From: Utricularia gibba
Lineage: Eukaryota > Streptophyta > Magnoliopsida > Lamiales > Lentibulariaceae
Direction of reading: 5' to 3'
NCBI GenBank assembly: GCA_002189035.1
Contig: NEEC01000013.1
Span: 1,798,001 to 1,862,000 of the forward strand
Length of the DNA: 64,000 nucleotides
The stretch's first letter is position 1. Each line of letters opens with the position of its first letter. The notes under the pieces were generated by a model, which was not told the origin of the DNA, made no database searches, and was given only the letters and a program-made list of their open reading frames with translations. This document shows, piece after piece, positions 35,392 to 49,713 of the stretch. The translations under genes and the position numbers were made by a program.

Positions 35392-36993
35392 TCATGTGTT
35401 TTGTAACTGTTCTGGTTGCTCGTTTCCTCTGTTTCTTCTTCGAGCTCTTGTTGCCATTTTCTGGCCATACCGAGCAAATATATCTGCCATATCAAACAAC
35501 CCAACTTCTCTCAACTTTGCATCCATTGCATCAAACATTGCAATGCTTTCTTCATTGGAAAAGCAATGCAGGAACTTGTTGTAATCAAATCGCGGCACTT
35601 CAACACCCCTGTCCATCACCCTCTCCACATACTTAGTTGCCTCTAGTAACTTCCCGGCCTTGATCAGGCCTCCTACGAAGATGGTGTCGAAGTTTACCAG
35701 CGGATCGTCACCTCGGCGCCCTCTCTTACCCAGATGGCCCTGCAGGAGCATCACGTAAGTATGCATTGTCGGTTCACATCCTTGTTTTATCATCTCCCTG
35801 AAAACTTCTGTGGCTTCACTTGGTTTCTTTAGCTTCAATAGCCCCTTGATCATCCCATGATATACTGATATGTCAGCATTTTCCACTTGTTTTAGAACAT
35901 TATAGGCCTCATTCACCCTTCCTCTTGTCAGAAGCATGTAAATGATGGAGCCCCATATCGCATTATCAGGTTTTATTCCCCTCATTTGCAGCTCCTGGAA
36001 AACTCTGTAAGTTTCCACCGTTTTACCTTTCTTGCATAGCCACTTGATCACCAGCTGATATGTAGAGAAGGCCATGTTTTCTTCTTTAATTGATTCGAAA
36101 AGACGAATTCCTTCATCGATCTTATTGTTCTTGAACAGGGTTTCCAGCATTGCCTCCACAGCACCAACATCTGGATCAAATCCTTCTTCTACCATCAAAT
36201 TCCACATCTTGGAGGCTTCAATCAGATCACCCACGTCGCAGAAACCATTTATCAAACACCTGTAGGTTTCTCTATCGGGAGTAATCCAATCTCTTGATTT
36301 GAAAACCACATGCTTTGCCTCCAGCACAAGCTTGTTTCTGCACAAACAATCAATCACCTTGTTGAAGGTCTCAGCTTTACACTCATACCCAAAACCTTTC
36401 ATCAGATGAAAGAATTCGACGCATTTCTTTAACTCCCGTGCAGAAGCTAGAGTTCTCAAGGCAATTATACATGTCTTAAGGTTGACCAAACGTTGTTCTC
36501 CCATGTCCCTGCACAGATCCCAGAAAAGATCAATATTTCTCGACTTCCCCACGGCATCAAGCATCTTGTTGAATGTGATCGAATTGTGGGCAAAATTCCG
36601 CTGAGAGATCGAAAACAAGTGAAATCTGTAAATGGGTCGCCAAGAGTATGAGAATTTGTTGCAAACTTGGAGGAAAAACTCGTGCGTGAGGTCGAACTCT
36701 GTTTTATCAAGGTTGGAGTGAAGTTTGGCATCAGGAGAATGCTGCTGTTGGTAGAGAATTGTCCAGACTCTGAGGAGGTTGGAAGCAGACACCGGACCCT
36801 GTGGCCCTGGAACAGGTGCCGGAGCTGCATCGCCGCCATTAACTTTTCCGGCTGCGGCGGTGGAGTTTCGGAAGTGGAGTTGTACTCGGGTTTTGGCTGC
36901 TGTTGTCAAAATTTTGGGCCGATGCATTTGAGGAGAAATTTCGCTGGTGACTTTGGAAATGTTCACCTCCTCAATGGCTGATGTGGCTTTCAC
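35392..36993 (-). CDS. P-type pentatricopeptide repeat protein
   Basis: Intronless frame of 533 residues. PPR proteins bind organelle RNA, usually in mitochondria or plastids. The N-terminal about 70 residues are Ala/Pro-rich and lack PPR signatures, consistent with a targeting region. About ten 35-residue P-type repeats follow, for example TFNKMLDAVGKSRNIDLFW, TFNKVIDCLCRNKLVLEA, TYRCLINGFCDVGDLIEASK, TYQLVIKWLCKKGKTVETY and IWGSIIYMLLTRGRVNEAYN. There is no E, DYW or SMR domain. It resembles the At1g26500-type group, from memory only. It shares the 37-kb promoter region with the eS8 gene. Intact. Confidence 0.92.
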   Translation of the reverse strand: MKATSAIEEVNISKVTSEISPQMHRPKILTTAAKTRVQLHFRNSTAAAGKVNGGDAAPAPVPGPQGPVSASNLLRVWTILYQQQHSPDAKLHSNLDKTEFDLTHEFFLQVCNKFSYSWRPIYRFHLFSISQRNFAHNSITFNKMLDAVGKSRNIDLFWDLCRDMGEQRLVNLKTCIIALRTLASARELKKCVEFFHLMKGFGYECKAETFNKVIDCLCRNKLVLEAKHVVFKSRDWITPDRETYRCLINGFCDVGDLIEASKMWNLMVEEGFDPDVGAVEAMLETLFKNNKIDEGIRLFESIKEENMAFSTYQLVIKWLCKKGKTVETYRVFQELQMRGIKPDNAIWGSIIYMLLTRGRVNEAYNVLKQVENADISVYHGMIKGLLKLKKPSEATEVFREMIKQGCEPTMHTYVMLLQGHLGKRGRRGDDPLVNFDTIFVGGLIKAGKLLEATKYVERVMDRGVEVPRFDYNKFLHCFSNEESIAMFDAMDAKLREVGLFDMADIFARYGQKMATRARRRNRGNEQPEQLQNT

Positions 36994-37841
36994 CCCATTC
37001 TCTTTAAGGTGCTTTGGCGCCTTTCGTCATCGGTTGTGCACAACCCTCTTCCCACTCGAAAGTTATCATTCCATTTACCGAGAACTTTTTGGGAGCAAAC
37101 TGCACCTTTTTTTCCATAATCCACAGTCAACAAATATTGCAGAAAGAGATTATTTAAAAACCACGTTCATCTGAACACCAGCAACTGAGGCTCCACTGAG
37201 AAACCTATACTGATGGTGAGCATCAACATACTAATTCCAGTTGCATCCGAGCTTCTACTTCCCAGTGCAAACTTTTGCAGATGAAGAGATACAAATCACA
37301 CAACAAGATTTTTCACAACAGAGTTCAATTCCATAAACGGAGGCCCCAACAGAGTAATACGCAGATTCCCAAACCCAATCTCCAACAGCCTCCAAATCTG
37401 ATGATGGGTAGGTGCACAAAAGTGAGCAAGAGAAAATGAAAAATGGAGAAGAAATCCCAATCAACCTTGTAGCAGCAGAGAGCCCTGAATGCGCGAAACA
37501 AGAATTGAAGAAGGGGTTTAAGAGAATTCAATTGAGAAACAAAAACCCTAGCTGAAGCGATGATGAGAGGGTATTTTGGGTATTCGCACTCCATCAATGG
37601 GCTAGGCCGAGAGTAACTAGTCAAGTAGGCCCAAATGTGGCCCAACTATTTTCAGCAACAAAACTGCGCAAGCGGAATTCTGGCTTCTACAAGAAGCCCA
37701 AACCAATTTGAAAGGCCTGATCCTTTTTGAAGCCCCGCCCATAATTGTTTTAGGGTTTCTATTCATCCCATTTCAGCGGCAGCACTCAGACAACACACAA
37801 CAACAGAGAAGGATTGTTAGGCAGCCGCCGGGTGATCAATC
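36994..37841. promoter_or_regulatory. Shared promoter region of the divergent PPR and eS8 genes
   Basis: About 850 bp separate the two starts. The PPR leader occupies the left part. At 37590-37700 lie several GGCCCA/AGCCCA site II elements (TAGGCCCAAA, TGTGGCCCAAC). At 37749-37759 a telo-box-like TTTAGGGTTT appears, the classic pair found in plant ribosomal protein promoters. Confidence 0.65.
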
Positions 37842-39074
37842 ATGGGTGAGTTTTTGTTTAATTGTCGCCTACATGTATGTTCGCATCTACATTGTTGATG
37901 TTTCAATGGCGGATTTGCAGGTATATCTCGTGATTCCATGCACAAGAGGCGGGCCACTGGTGGCAAGAAGAAGGCCTGGAGGAAGAAGCGAAAGTTTGTT
38001 TTTTTATTTCATTTTAGGGTTTTAATCCGAATCTATTATGTTTTTAACGGAGATTTGCCTTTTCATGTTTCATTTTCCGAGATGTATGCGGATGGCTGGT
38101 TTATGAGTAGTTTTGTTTGTGTACTGTGCTGTTTGCTCGAGATTTTGTTTGTAAATGGTATTGATTTGACTGTTATAGATGTGGATCCACTTTATCGTAG
38201 TGTTTTTTCTTTTATACTGTTCTGATAGGAGAATCTGCCCGCCATGTTTTGCTTGTTGTATCGGTTCTTTGAATACGAGCTTGAATTGATTGTTCTTCTC
38301 TTCAAGGTACGAGCTGGGGCGCCAGCCAGCAAACACCAAGCTGGATACTACCCAGAAGACAGTTAGGAGAATTCGTGTTCGAGGTGGAAATGTGAAGTGG
38401 AGAGCCCTGAGACTGAACACTGGGAATTTCTCATGGGGAAGCGAGGCTGTGTCTCGAAAGACTCGTATTTTGGATGTTGTTTACAATGCCTCCAACAACG
38501 AACTTGTTAGAACGCAGACCCTGGTTAAGAGTGCTGTTATCCAGGTTGATGCTGCTCCTTTCAAACAGTGGTATCTAACCCACTACGGGGTCGAAATTGG
38601 TAAGAAGAAAAAGGCTGCGTCCAAGAAAGATGAGTCTGAGGTACTATTCCATACACCACATTCTCAATACTGCTTTCACTTTATGGCATCCGTTTAGTAC
38701 ATTTTTGATCGTCCATGCCTCTAACTGCTTATCCCATATGACCAACGTAACAGGAAGCAGAGGTCAGTGCAGCAGATCTTAAGGCTAGTAATCATGTCGA
38801 GAGGAAGAGGAAGAGCCGGCAGGTGGATCGGAAAATCGATCCCCATGTCGAGGAACAGTTCTCTTCCGGTAGGCTGTTGGCTTGCATTTCCTCTAGGCCC
38901 GGGCAGTGTGGACGAGCTGATGGGTAAGTAGTATTCTTCATCCTTCACCCCATAATCGTAATGAATCAAACCCTTAATCTATGTTCCAAATGCTGCAGAT
39001 ACATCCTGGAAGGCAAAGAACTTGAGTTCTACATGAAGAAAATCCAGAAGAAGAAGGGCAAGGGTGCTGCTTAA
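37842..39074 (+). CDS. RPS8: 40S ribosomal protein eS8
   Basis: Small-subunit ribosomal protein. Five exons splice in frame to 218 residues: 37842-37845 (only ATGG), 37921-37993, 38307-38640, 38754-38923 and 38999-39074. Signature blocks: [84 protein letters not shown]-type and [12 protein letters not shown]. Later blocks are [20 protein letters not shown] and the C-terminal [20 protein letters not shown]. The four-base first exon is a known feature of ribosomal-protein genes in plants. Intact. Confidence 0.97.
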
Positions 39075-39473
39075 TGTCTTCGTATGTTCTATGATCCACC
39101 CCTTCCTCTTTGCTCCTAGTGTTCTCTGGATGTCTTTTCTTGTTGATTCTGTTACGGTTTTCCATGTTCCCTTCTCTGAATTCATTGCTACTTCATCTTA
39201 TATGGATTCCCATTTGCCTTCAAGCGTTTACTCCACGAATTGCATGTTGCTCCCCTCCTGTTCATCTTCGTGGTAGAATGTTGTCCGAATTCGAACAATA
39301 AATTCGACTTGCACCCAAAATGGGTATATTATTCTTTCTAATAATCTGCGAGTATTTTATTAATTCAAATACACTAGAGGGTCATTACGACAGTTTTAGA
39401 GACAACTTCCATCTCCGACAGCAATAAGCAGTTCCGGCGTACGGAAGACCGGCTCGGCCGCAGGGTGTCTAGA
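39075..39473. other. 3' flank of eS8 and of the peptide gene
   Basis: Convergent untranslated ends. No other signal seen. Confidence 0.4.
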
Positions 39474-40379
39474 TCATGGATTCGGGGTATGTTGATCATT
39501 AGGCCCGTAGCCCCGGTAGTCGTTGAGCTCAATCTCTACCCTACGGCTAGGAAGCTCGCTTTGGGACACACGTGTTGGTTCCCTCTGAATCCTCGCAGGC
39601 TCCACCCTCTGGTTTCCATGGACGAACCCCGAAGCAAATACATGCAGGAGACGAAAAGCCATGATTTTGATTAGGAAAAAACCAACGCAAAACAACCCAT
39701 CTCGAAATTTAACATGTCTGTCTGAGCGGGTTAGCTAAAGCTTCACAATAGGATCTATGTCTATGATATCCCACCCCACGGAAGTGGCGGAAGGAAGGAT
39801 CTTAACCAAATTCCACATCAATCAATCATGTACGGGGGGAGAGGATGAGTTTAAGAGTGACCATGCAAATCTAGTACGAATCTTTTTCCCCATCATGATG
39901 GAGTATACTTCACAATAACTCCAGAGTTAAGCGTGCTTGGTCAATGGTAATGTGAGGATGGTGACCCCGTGGGAAATCAAATCGTGAGAATTGAATATCC
40001 AAAACATTGATTGATTGGTGTGCACGAATTGTTACAACTGGAGTATTTCAACTATGGCTACACCCATTCCTACCCATTACTTTTCCAGAGGAAAGAAAAT
40101 CTACAAAACAGTATATCAAAGCACACAAGCGTACCTCTTTTCTGCCTTGTGTCGAAGAAAAACCAGCAGCAAATCTGTAGTCCACATGTTCAGCTCCTAC
40201 AACAATGAAAACAACAGAAACATGATGTGCATGTACTTCCTTCACCCCGCAAGAGGTAACTCAGAAACAGTGGAAAGAAAAAGAAGAAGAACAGGAAGTG
40301 TACTCGAAGCGGAGAGGAGCAGATTGAAGCTCAGAATCATGAGAAGAAGAACAAGGGAGCTGAGTGGTGCCACAGCCAT
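39474..40379 (-). CDS. PSY-type tyrosine-sulfated peptide precursor
   Basis: Three exons join in frame to 90 residues: 40379-40304, 40196-40135 and 39608-39474. Exon 1 is a signal peptide (MAVAPLSSLVLLLMILSFN, LLLSAS). Exon 2 gives AEHVDYRFAAGFSSTQGRKE. Exon 3 runs through a variable basic region to RRVEIELNDYRGYGPNDQ and HTPNP, then stop. The C-terminus fits the PSY pattern DY-x5-N-xx-H-x-P exactly, with Asp-Tyr as the sulfation site; PSY1 of Arabidopsis has the same spacing. Known PSY peptides are secreted growth-promoting ligands. A continuous minus frame over exon 3 starts at 39695 but lacks a good signal peptide, so the spliced model is preferred. All three junctions are GT-AG and phase-compatible. 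Confidence 0.78.
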
Positions 40380-40908
40380 CTTCTGTTCACCCATTCTGAT
40401 TACTTCTCTTGACAACTGAAAGCTTGTGGATGATCTAAGAATAAGAATGAAAGAGATAGAGAAGGGTTTTTGGGGTTCAGGAAAGCAGCAAAGCAGCGAC
40501 AGCCGCAGATTTCGTTGACATACTTAATAAGCTTTTTTAAGCAAAAGTCCACGACAAGATCGATTTTGGGTTTCGACACGTCTCTGGTGCACTTGCAAAA
40601 AGACAAGGTTGGGCTAAAAGTCAACGCCATTGAACATCCCTTGCTTCTGGGTGAGACAAATGCGCATGCGGAATGGTACACAATAATGACGTTTAACATT
40701 TAAAATTAGAATTTAATTCAATTTAAAATGTAATAAATCTATTTTTTTTTTTGCCCATTTGCAAATGGAGCAAAACTGCTAATGTTCGAAAATTACACAT
40801 TCGTCCCAAGGTTTCACTAAATTACAAAATTGTACTAAAGCAGGGGTCTTCCAATAAATTCAATGTATATGCTAGATGTGAACTGGAGTCCGTCTTTCTT
40901 CAGCTTCA
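40380..40908. other. Intergenic
   Basis: Upstream region of the peptide gene (minus strand) and 3' flank of the zinc-finger gene. A minus-strand short frame here matches nothing I recognise. Confidence 0.35.
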
Positions 40909-42125
40909 TCAGGAGCACTGAGTAGGAAGATTGAGATCAAGCCAACTGGGCCTCGCTCCCGGACTCCGATTGCCACTGTTCCGGTGCCCGCGAGGAAATG
41001 AGACCTCTTGTGGCCGCCAAGCGCCTGTCCATTCCTGAAAACTCTGTCACAGAAAGGGCAAGCATGGCCCTTGCTCTTCTTTGCCTTGCTTTTCGCTTCA
41101 TATAGTGTCTTCCCGCCTGGTTTTGCATTGGTTGTGAGCTGAGTCGAGATATGGTGACTGCTCTTGCTGCTGTGTTCGCAGTACTCATTGCTTCGCTGGT
41201 GGCACGGTCTGTGCCCTCCTAGCGCCTGGTATGACTTGAAAACTTTCTTGCAGTTGAAGCATTCATACTGGCGTCTCTTCTGAGAACCTTCCCTGCTTCG
41301 TGTCAAGTGGCTGTATCCAGAACTCTTGCGCTGGGAAGTTATTGATAAAGTGTAGTTGGCTTTGCCACATTCATCCAAGAAGTACCCTGAATCAGAATCA
41401 TTAGTCTGAGCTGTTTCTGATTCCCATTCCGTTAATGTGCTGTTCTTAACTACAGCATTCACCTTTCTGCTTTCTAGGATGACTGAATTGTTATCAGAAG
41501 ACTCAACTGAGTTCAAAACACCCCTGAAGGTCGAATCCCTCGACAACATCATTAAACACAAAGCTACCTCCTCTTGCTCATCACCATCAATCTCAGAAAC
41601 AGACGACGAGTAGCCATTGTTAGCCAAGGAGAAGGAGAGACATTTGCTGCTTTTAAAGGATCTTGTTCTGATGATCCGTTTTGAAACCTCCTCCGTCTCC
41701 GAATGACTATCCATTTCTAGCTTCTGAGTATCACTGTTCCATGACTGATCGCCCTTGATCCCTCTATACCGATCCGAGTGGCAAGCCATATGCCCACACA
41801 AGGCTTTTAGAGACTGGAAATTTTTACCACATTGCCTGCATACTCTCTCTTGTTGCAATGTGAAGCCTGCGGCCACAGCCCTCCATGATTTTCTGGGATG
41901 CTCTCTGAGTACATAACTGGAATGGGCATTCACGGATTCTTCGGTTTTCGGCTCATTCAGCAGCAAAGATCCAATCTTTTTCCAGTGTACCTCAGCTTTT
42001 TCATCAGAATCAGCTGAATTTACCACAATGTGAGACCTCACATGCTCTCCCAGAGACTTTCGACAGGGATGCCTTTTGTCACACATCTTGCAGACAAACT
42101 TCAACTCTTGACTCTCATCTTCCAT
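40909..42125 (-). CDS. C2H2 zinc-finger protein, ZAT type, EAR motif put out of frame by one base
   Basis: Nuclear DNA-binding protein with four plant C2H2 fingers: CKMCDKRHPCRKSLGEHVRSH-type (partial match), CRQCGKNFQSLKALCGH, CFNCKKVFKSYQALGGH and CPFCDRVFRNGQALGGH; the last two carry QALGGH. A Glu-rich region and ALCLMMLSRD lie between fingers 2 and 3. I chose ATG 42125 (MEDESQELKF) over the upstream in-frame ATG at 42170, whose extension is hydrophobic and not family-like. The frame as written runs to 40872 with an atypical tail. The adjacent frame reads RPSWLDLNLPTQCS and stops at 40909. LDLNLP is the EAR repressor motif expected at the end of ZAT proteins. One more G in the run at 40958-40960 restores it. 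Confidence 0.9.
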
Positions 42126-43388
42126 AATATTCCACAATTGAATCAACAAAACAGCAAATGCACAACACAATAACCAAGATCAAGTAGCTAAAACTGAAGT
42201 CCTACCGCAGCAACCGAACTATCATTAGCTCATCCCAAAATCAGAGAAAAAACGAACCCCAGATCGAAAAAAATTCAGCAAAAAGCACTGAAACAAGCTC
42301 AAAATCAAAAATCGGTATACCTCAATACTCTCGATCAGTAAGCGACGGAAGCGGGGAGAGTTCTCGGGAAGTGGAAACCAAATAAATAACGACACCCATC
42401 ACAAAAACGTAGAGCAATCTTGAATCCCGAATCAATGTAATCCTTCTCAACAAAGAAAAAAGGTGTACGAATCATAAATGTGGCTTCGTCCCAGTATTAA
42501 AGTTCCAAGATTTCGAAGAAATTAATGCCAGAACACAAAGAAAAACGAAACCCATCTTGCGCCTCAATTCGACAAATCACGATTAAGGAAAACAAATCAA
42601 GCACAACCCTCAAAGCAATCAACTCTTCTTCTTCCCATCACCACCGTGCTGCGACACTTAGGCACACAGAGTGTGTAAGTAGGAAAGAAATTTCATGCAT
42701 GGGAGCGCAAAGTCTGAAGAGAGAGAAGCAGAAACTGAGGGCCGCATACGTGTACTCCTGAGCCGAGACATCGGTGCACCGGAATCGGACGGTCAAGATC
42801 TGCAGCTTCACCAACTGTAAAATATGACCACATAACTAAAAATAAAAAAAAAATTATACCTTCTTAATTGCAACAACAAATTCCTCACAATCATCCAACG
42901 TTTGTAATTGCCCTATTTACTCATTTCACATGTGACATTAATGTCATTTAGACAAAAAAAAATATGATCATTTTTTTCACACAGTGTTCATTTTTTAATA
43001 TTATCATTTTAAATTTATGTAATTAATTGTCATTCTTACATTTCATTATGAATAATAATATAGTATATTGTTTGGAGTATACAACATTAACCTTCGTCGG
43101 GTGTCAAATTATTGCATATTAAATAATGAAATTTAACCATGAAATTGATGAAATATTATATTCAAGACTATGTTTGTTTCTGTTTATCAAAAACTTCTAT
43201 GTTTAATAAAATAAAAATTGTGTATATTCAATTTATTAAAAATAAAAAAACGTTTTTAAATTTTTATTCTTTTTTAAAATAAAATTCGCTTATATTTGAT
43301 AATAAAATTATTTATTTAAACAATAATTATATAGTATTTTCCTAGCATTTTGATATTTGATACGCCACGTGTTTGGTTTTTGTAGCAG
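42126..43388. other. Intergenic
   Basis: 42126-42780 is the leader/promoter of the zinc-finger gene, probably with one intron. 42800-43370 is AT-rich without coding signal. Confidence 0.4.
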
Positions 43389-46180
<2,792 letters not shown>

Positions 46181-46937
46181 TTCCGGCGATGGTTCTGCAG
46201 ATGGGATGGCGGAAATGGAATGGCGCCGCGGGGGCGGTTAAATAGGGGCGCCGGATGAATGAATCTCTGTTGGTGCATTCCACGCGCTTTGCTTTTTCAC
46301 ACTGGGAATGATGGCTTGAAAATCACAATTTATATTATATATTTTTAATAATAATTGATAATTTTAATTTAAGATGTGCTTGGTAGTATAATTTAATTAA
46401 TATTGTACTGCATTATTTTTAAAAAATGACAAACAAAAATTTAAAAATATGATCAAACATATCAAAACAATAGTATTAGATATTAATAAAACATAAATTG
46501 ATAATTTTGGCATAAGGTCTGCGCCAAGTGTCGATATTCCATATCGCATACCAATGATAAAAAGAGTGTGTTTAAATAAAAAGACCAAATTAATTTTACA
46601 TTATATCTTTTTTTTAAAGTGATGAATGTAAAAGTTTAAAAATTAGGTATATGAAACGAATAATATCATACAATAAAATTATAAATGACATGTTTTATGG
46701 TTACCTATAATCTTTTGGGTGCGTGTACTCATTCATATTCTTAAATTGCACGTTTGTATTTTGTCATTTATGTAGCTTGTTTTCCAAAGCAAGATTTTCC
46801 TCTTAAATTTTTAATAATATTTCCAAATAAAAGTTTTCCTGTGCCACCTAACTCATGTAATAATTAGAAAAAATAAATTTTTTAGGGTAAATTATATGTA
46901 TAATAATGGACTCTTAAATCAATTTTGTATTTCTCAA

Positions 46938-46970
<33 letters not shown>

Positions 46971-47793
46971 GGATTCTTTTCTGAAATTGGGTGATGGGGT
47001 TTGGTCCATAAATTCAGCGTTATAAGGCCCACTTGGCCCATTTATGCCCTTCAATATTTTATTTGTTGCTGGAGACAGCGGTTGCGATGTGGCGTCAGCC
47101 GTGAGGTTCTGGCGACGGTTTCTTAGGTTAAACGATCGTTTGATACTACGTCAGAGACCATTGGAGAAAGCGTCATTACAGGATATGTCGGCGCCGGAAG
47201 TGTACTGTGAGCAAAACCATTTGATTTTTGTTGATTGATTTTAATTTGATTCAATTTCTGTTGTTTTGCGTCTGATGGAGAATCTGTGCGTTGTTTTAAT
47301 TGCTGAACTATATATGTTGAATGCGCAGCATTGTAGGAGAATAATGTGACGTGATACTCATGGGTGGAAGGAAATAGGATTAAAGATAAATGATGGAGAA
47401 GGTGGGGCAGGGCGCCTGAGGAGGAGGGGTTGTCCTTGGTAATGGATGCCTTTGTTGCACTGTGAAGCATAGTTTGTTTCACTCTTAAAGATGAAGATGA
47501 ATAAAGTAGATCCTTAGGTAAACCTTTTTGGAACATTTACAAAAATTGTAACATTTCATGTCGTCTTTACATGTAAATAAATAATGACTACAAGATGTTT
47601 TTGGTTCTTACCTGGAAGCTTATGTGCAATGATAGCTTCCAGTTTCTAATAGTCTTAGCTCTCTTTCCTTTGCGTTTGCTTTTGTTCTGCTCTACCACGA
47701 GATCATGAACTACCCAGATAGGTGATGATGCCTCTAGAACACTACATGGTTTTACTTCATTCTACGACAATGGAATTGAATCCTAGAGTTTAC
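46181..47793. other. Intergenic
   Basis: Promoter of the beta-glucosidase gene, then AT-rich DNA with an ATT microsatellite at 46939-46970. GGCCCA elements occur near 47025-47040. From 47040 the DNA is more balanced but I see no gene that I can support. The last stretch may hold further decayed 14-3-3 sequence. Confidence 0.4.
46939..46970. repeat. ATT trinucleotide microsatellite
   Basis: About eleven ATT units. Confidence 0.9.
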
Positions 47794-47945
47794 AGGGCCT
47801 GCCACCTGGCTAAGCAGGCTTCTGATGAAGCCATTGCTTAGTTGGATATTTTGAGTGAAGACCATGCAAAGACAGCACTTTGATTATGCAGCTTCTACGA
47901 GAGATCCTCACTCTCTACTCTCTGACTTGCCGGAGGATAGAGGTA
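47794..47945 (+). pseudogene. 14-3-3 protein relic (C-terminal part)
   Basis: A short stretch matches the last conserved helices of plant 14-3-3 proteins. RACHLAKQASDEAIA is followed by an in-frame TAG (47839-47841), then LDILSED. In another frame comes KDSTLIMQLLREILTL, and in a third SDLPED. The intact family reads through these blocks continuously. So there is one nonsense codon and at least two frameshifts within 150 bp. No helix 1-7 sequence was found upstream. Non-functional. Confidence 0.82.
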
Positions 47946-48811
47946 CTACAATCTCTACTTACTCTTTACCAAACACTTCCACTCGCGTATCAGGGAAAGA
48001 TCACTCACTCGTTTGTGCAGGTGACGAGAACTACAAAGGCGAGGAACCACCACCCGAGTTGCAGAAAGATTAATAGCTCGTGCTAAGTAAGATTAATAGC
48101 TTCAGTTGGTTTGCCATGGCATCTTCAAAACTGAGAATCAAGAGTTAACACATTCGTGGCAAGGTTTCCCTCCTGTTAATTACCGTTTACTTTAATTTTT
48201 ACACCCACTTTCAATTTAACAGTATGCTCAAATCCTTGAGTAAAAGTCTACAATTTTTCTCGGACTATTTTTCCAAAATGCCGGTGGTTGCCCCTACAGA
48301 ATGCATCGACGTGGGGCTCGTTGGGGAAAAAACATTTGGAGTTGTCTTTTTCTTTTTCTTGAACTTTGAAGCTGAATAATAAATAAATTATTTGCAAGTT
48401 TATATTATTTTTAATATTCAATTATTTATCATACGCTCGCCTGTTTCAAAGCAAGCTCCAAATTGGCAAAGAGCACGGTGTTCGATGCGGTGTGCATATC
48501 AGAATAATTGAAAATAAGTTAATATTCCTTTTAATGTTTATTTTACGCAGGAGCAGGACACGTGTGATCCTGCGACAGGTTTAAATGAGGGTCTACACTG
48601 GAGGTGAACGCACACCGTCCTCACCTTTCACATTACAGGTGTCGGTCTTGGGCGAGTGCTGTGTGAGAGGGATCTTTTCTTCCTTCTCGTGCCTTGTTTT
48701 TCCATATAATGTTTATTTACTCGTTCTGTTTAAAAGTTCTTTTTCAGCATTGAAGCTTCTCATTCAAGATCCCATTTTTTCCTTCCGGGAAAACCAAACA
48801 GTCACTTGTCC
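47946..48811. other. Intergenic
   Basis: AT-rich; the right end is the promoter and leader of the X8 gene. Confidence 0.4.
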
Positions 48812-49713
48812 ATGGCTGCTGCTGCTGCTGCTGCTGCACTTAGTTTCTTGCTCTTTCTGGGCATGTTTAGCTATTCTGGTAAGCACAAAATCTTGTAGAA
48901 TACAGTATTACTCCTTTGCTCCAGTATTGTGATCACTTATTTTTCTGTTTTTTATTTCCTCTCGTGTCTCAAAATCTGCAGATGCAGTTTACTGTGTATG
49001 TAATTCTGGATTGAGTGACGCCATTCTCCAGACAAACATAGATTATGCTTGTAGCCATGCTGATTGCTCGGCAATTTTACAAACTGGGCCTGTTTTAATC
49101 CAAATACTGTCAGAGATCACTGCAATTATGCTGTCAATAGCTTTTACCAGAGATCGGGACAAGTTGCTGGAAGCTGTGGTTTCTCTGGAACTGCTACTGT
49201 GACTCAAACTCCTCCCAGTAAGTAACTTCGACAGAATATGTTCTTTTTACTTCTCCCCGAGTTTTGAGTTTCTGTTCTTTTTGATGTGCAGCTGCTTCTC
49301 CTGGATGTGTGTATCCATCTAGTCCCAGGTTTGAACTACCTTTCTTTACATAAATTTTTGTGGGTGTCTCTGTGTTGCATTAGACCCGAGTTTTATCTTT
49401 GATGTAAAAATATCTTTGATTTCTCCTCAAAAATGTGTCCAGCACTGGTGCAGTATCCGGTCCACCGGCTGCAACCACCCCAACAGGAACCACCCCACCA
49501 GGTGTAACCGGTGGGGCAGGACCATTAAGTCCGCCAGGAGCAACACTAAGCCCACCGGGCTTAGCCGGCACCGGCGGCTCATTTCCAGGTATATCTCCAC
49601 CGGGTTTTACGGGGTCAACATCATCCAGCGCAGGCTCTTCTGGCAGAATCCATGTCCTAATGCTTGCAGTGACTTCATGCTTTGCCCACTCCCTGTATAG
49701 TGTTATGAATTAG
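48812..49713 (+). CDS. X8-domain, GPI-anchored callose-binding (PDCB-like) protein, one apparent frame break
   Basis: Cell-surface protein that binds callose, often at plasmodesmata. Exons are 48812-48878, 48982-49217, 49292-49328 and 49443-49713. The signal peptide is MAAAAAAALSFLLFLGMF, with its Ala run encoded by repeated GCT. The X8 domain begins YCVCNSGLSDAILQTNIDYA, CSHADCSAILQTGP. It continues in the next frame as FNPNTVRDHCNYAVNSFYQ and GQVAGSCGFSGTATV. One base (probably a T, giving CCTTGTTTT) is missing near 49091, which also removes the conserved Cys of GPCFNPN. Exon 4 encodes a Pro/Gly/Thr/Ser-rich linker and a hydrophobic GPI tail ending AVTSCFAHSLYSVMN. Confidence 0.88.

Noticed and set aside
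39474-39695. Single-exon 73-residue protein over the PSY motif
   Set aside because: Its N-terminus is a poor signal peptide, and a CAG acceptor inside it joins perfectly to two upstream exons with a good one.
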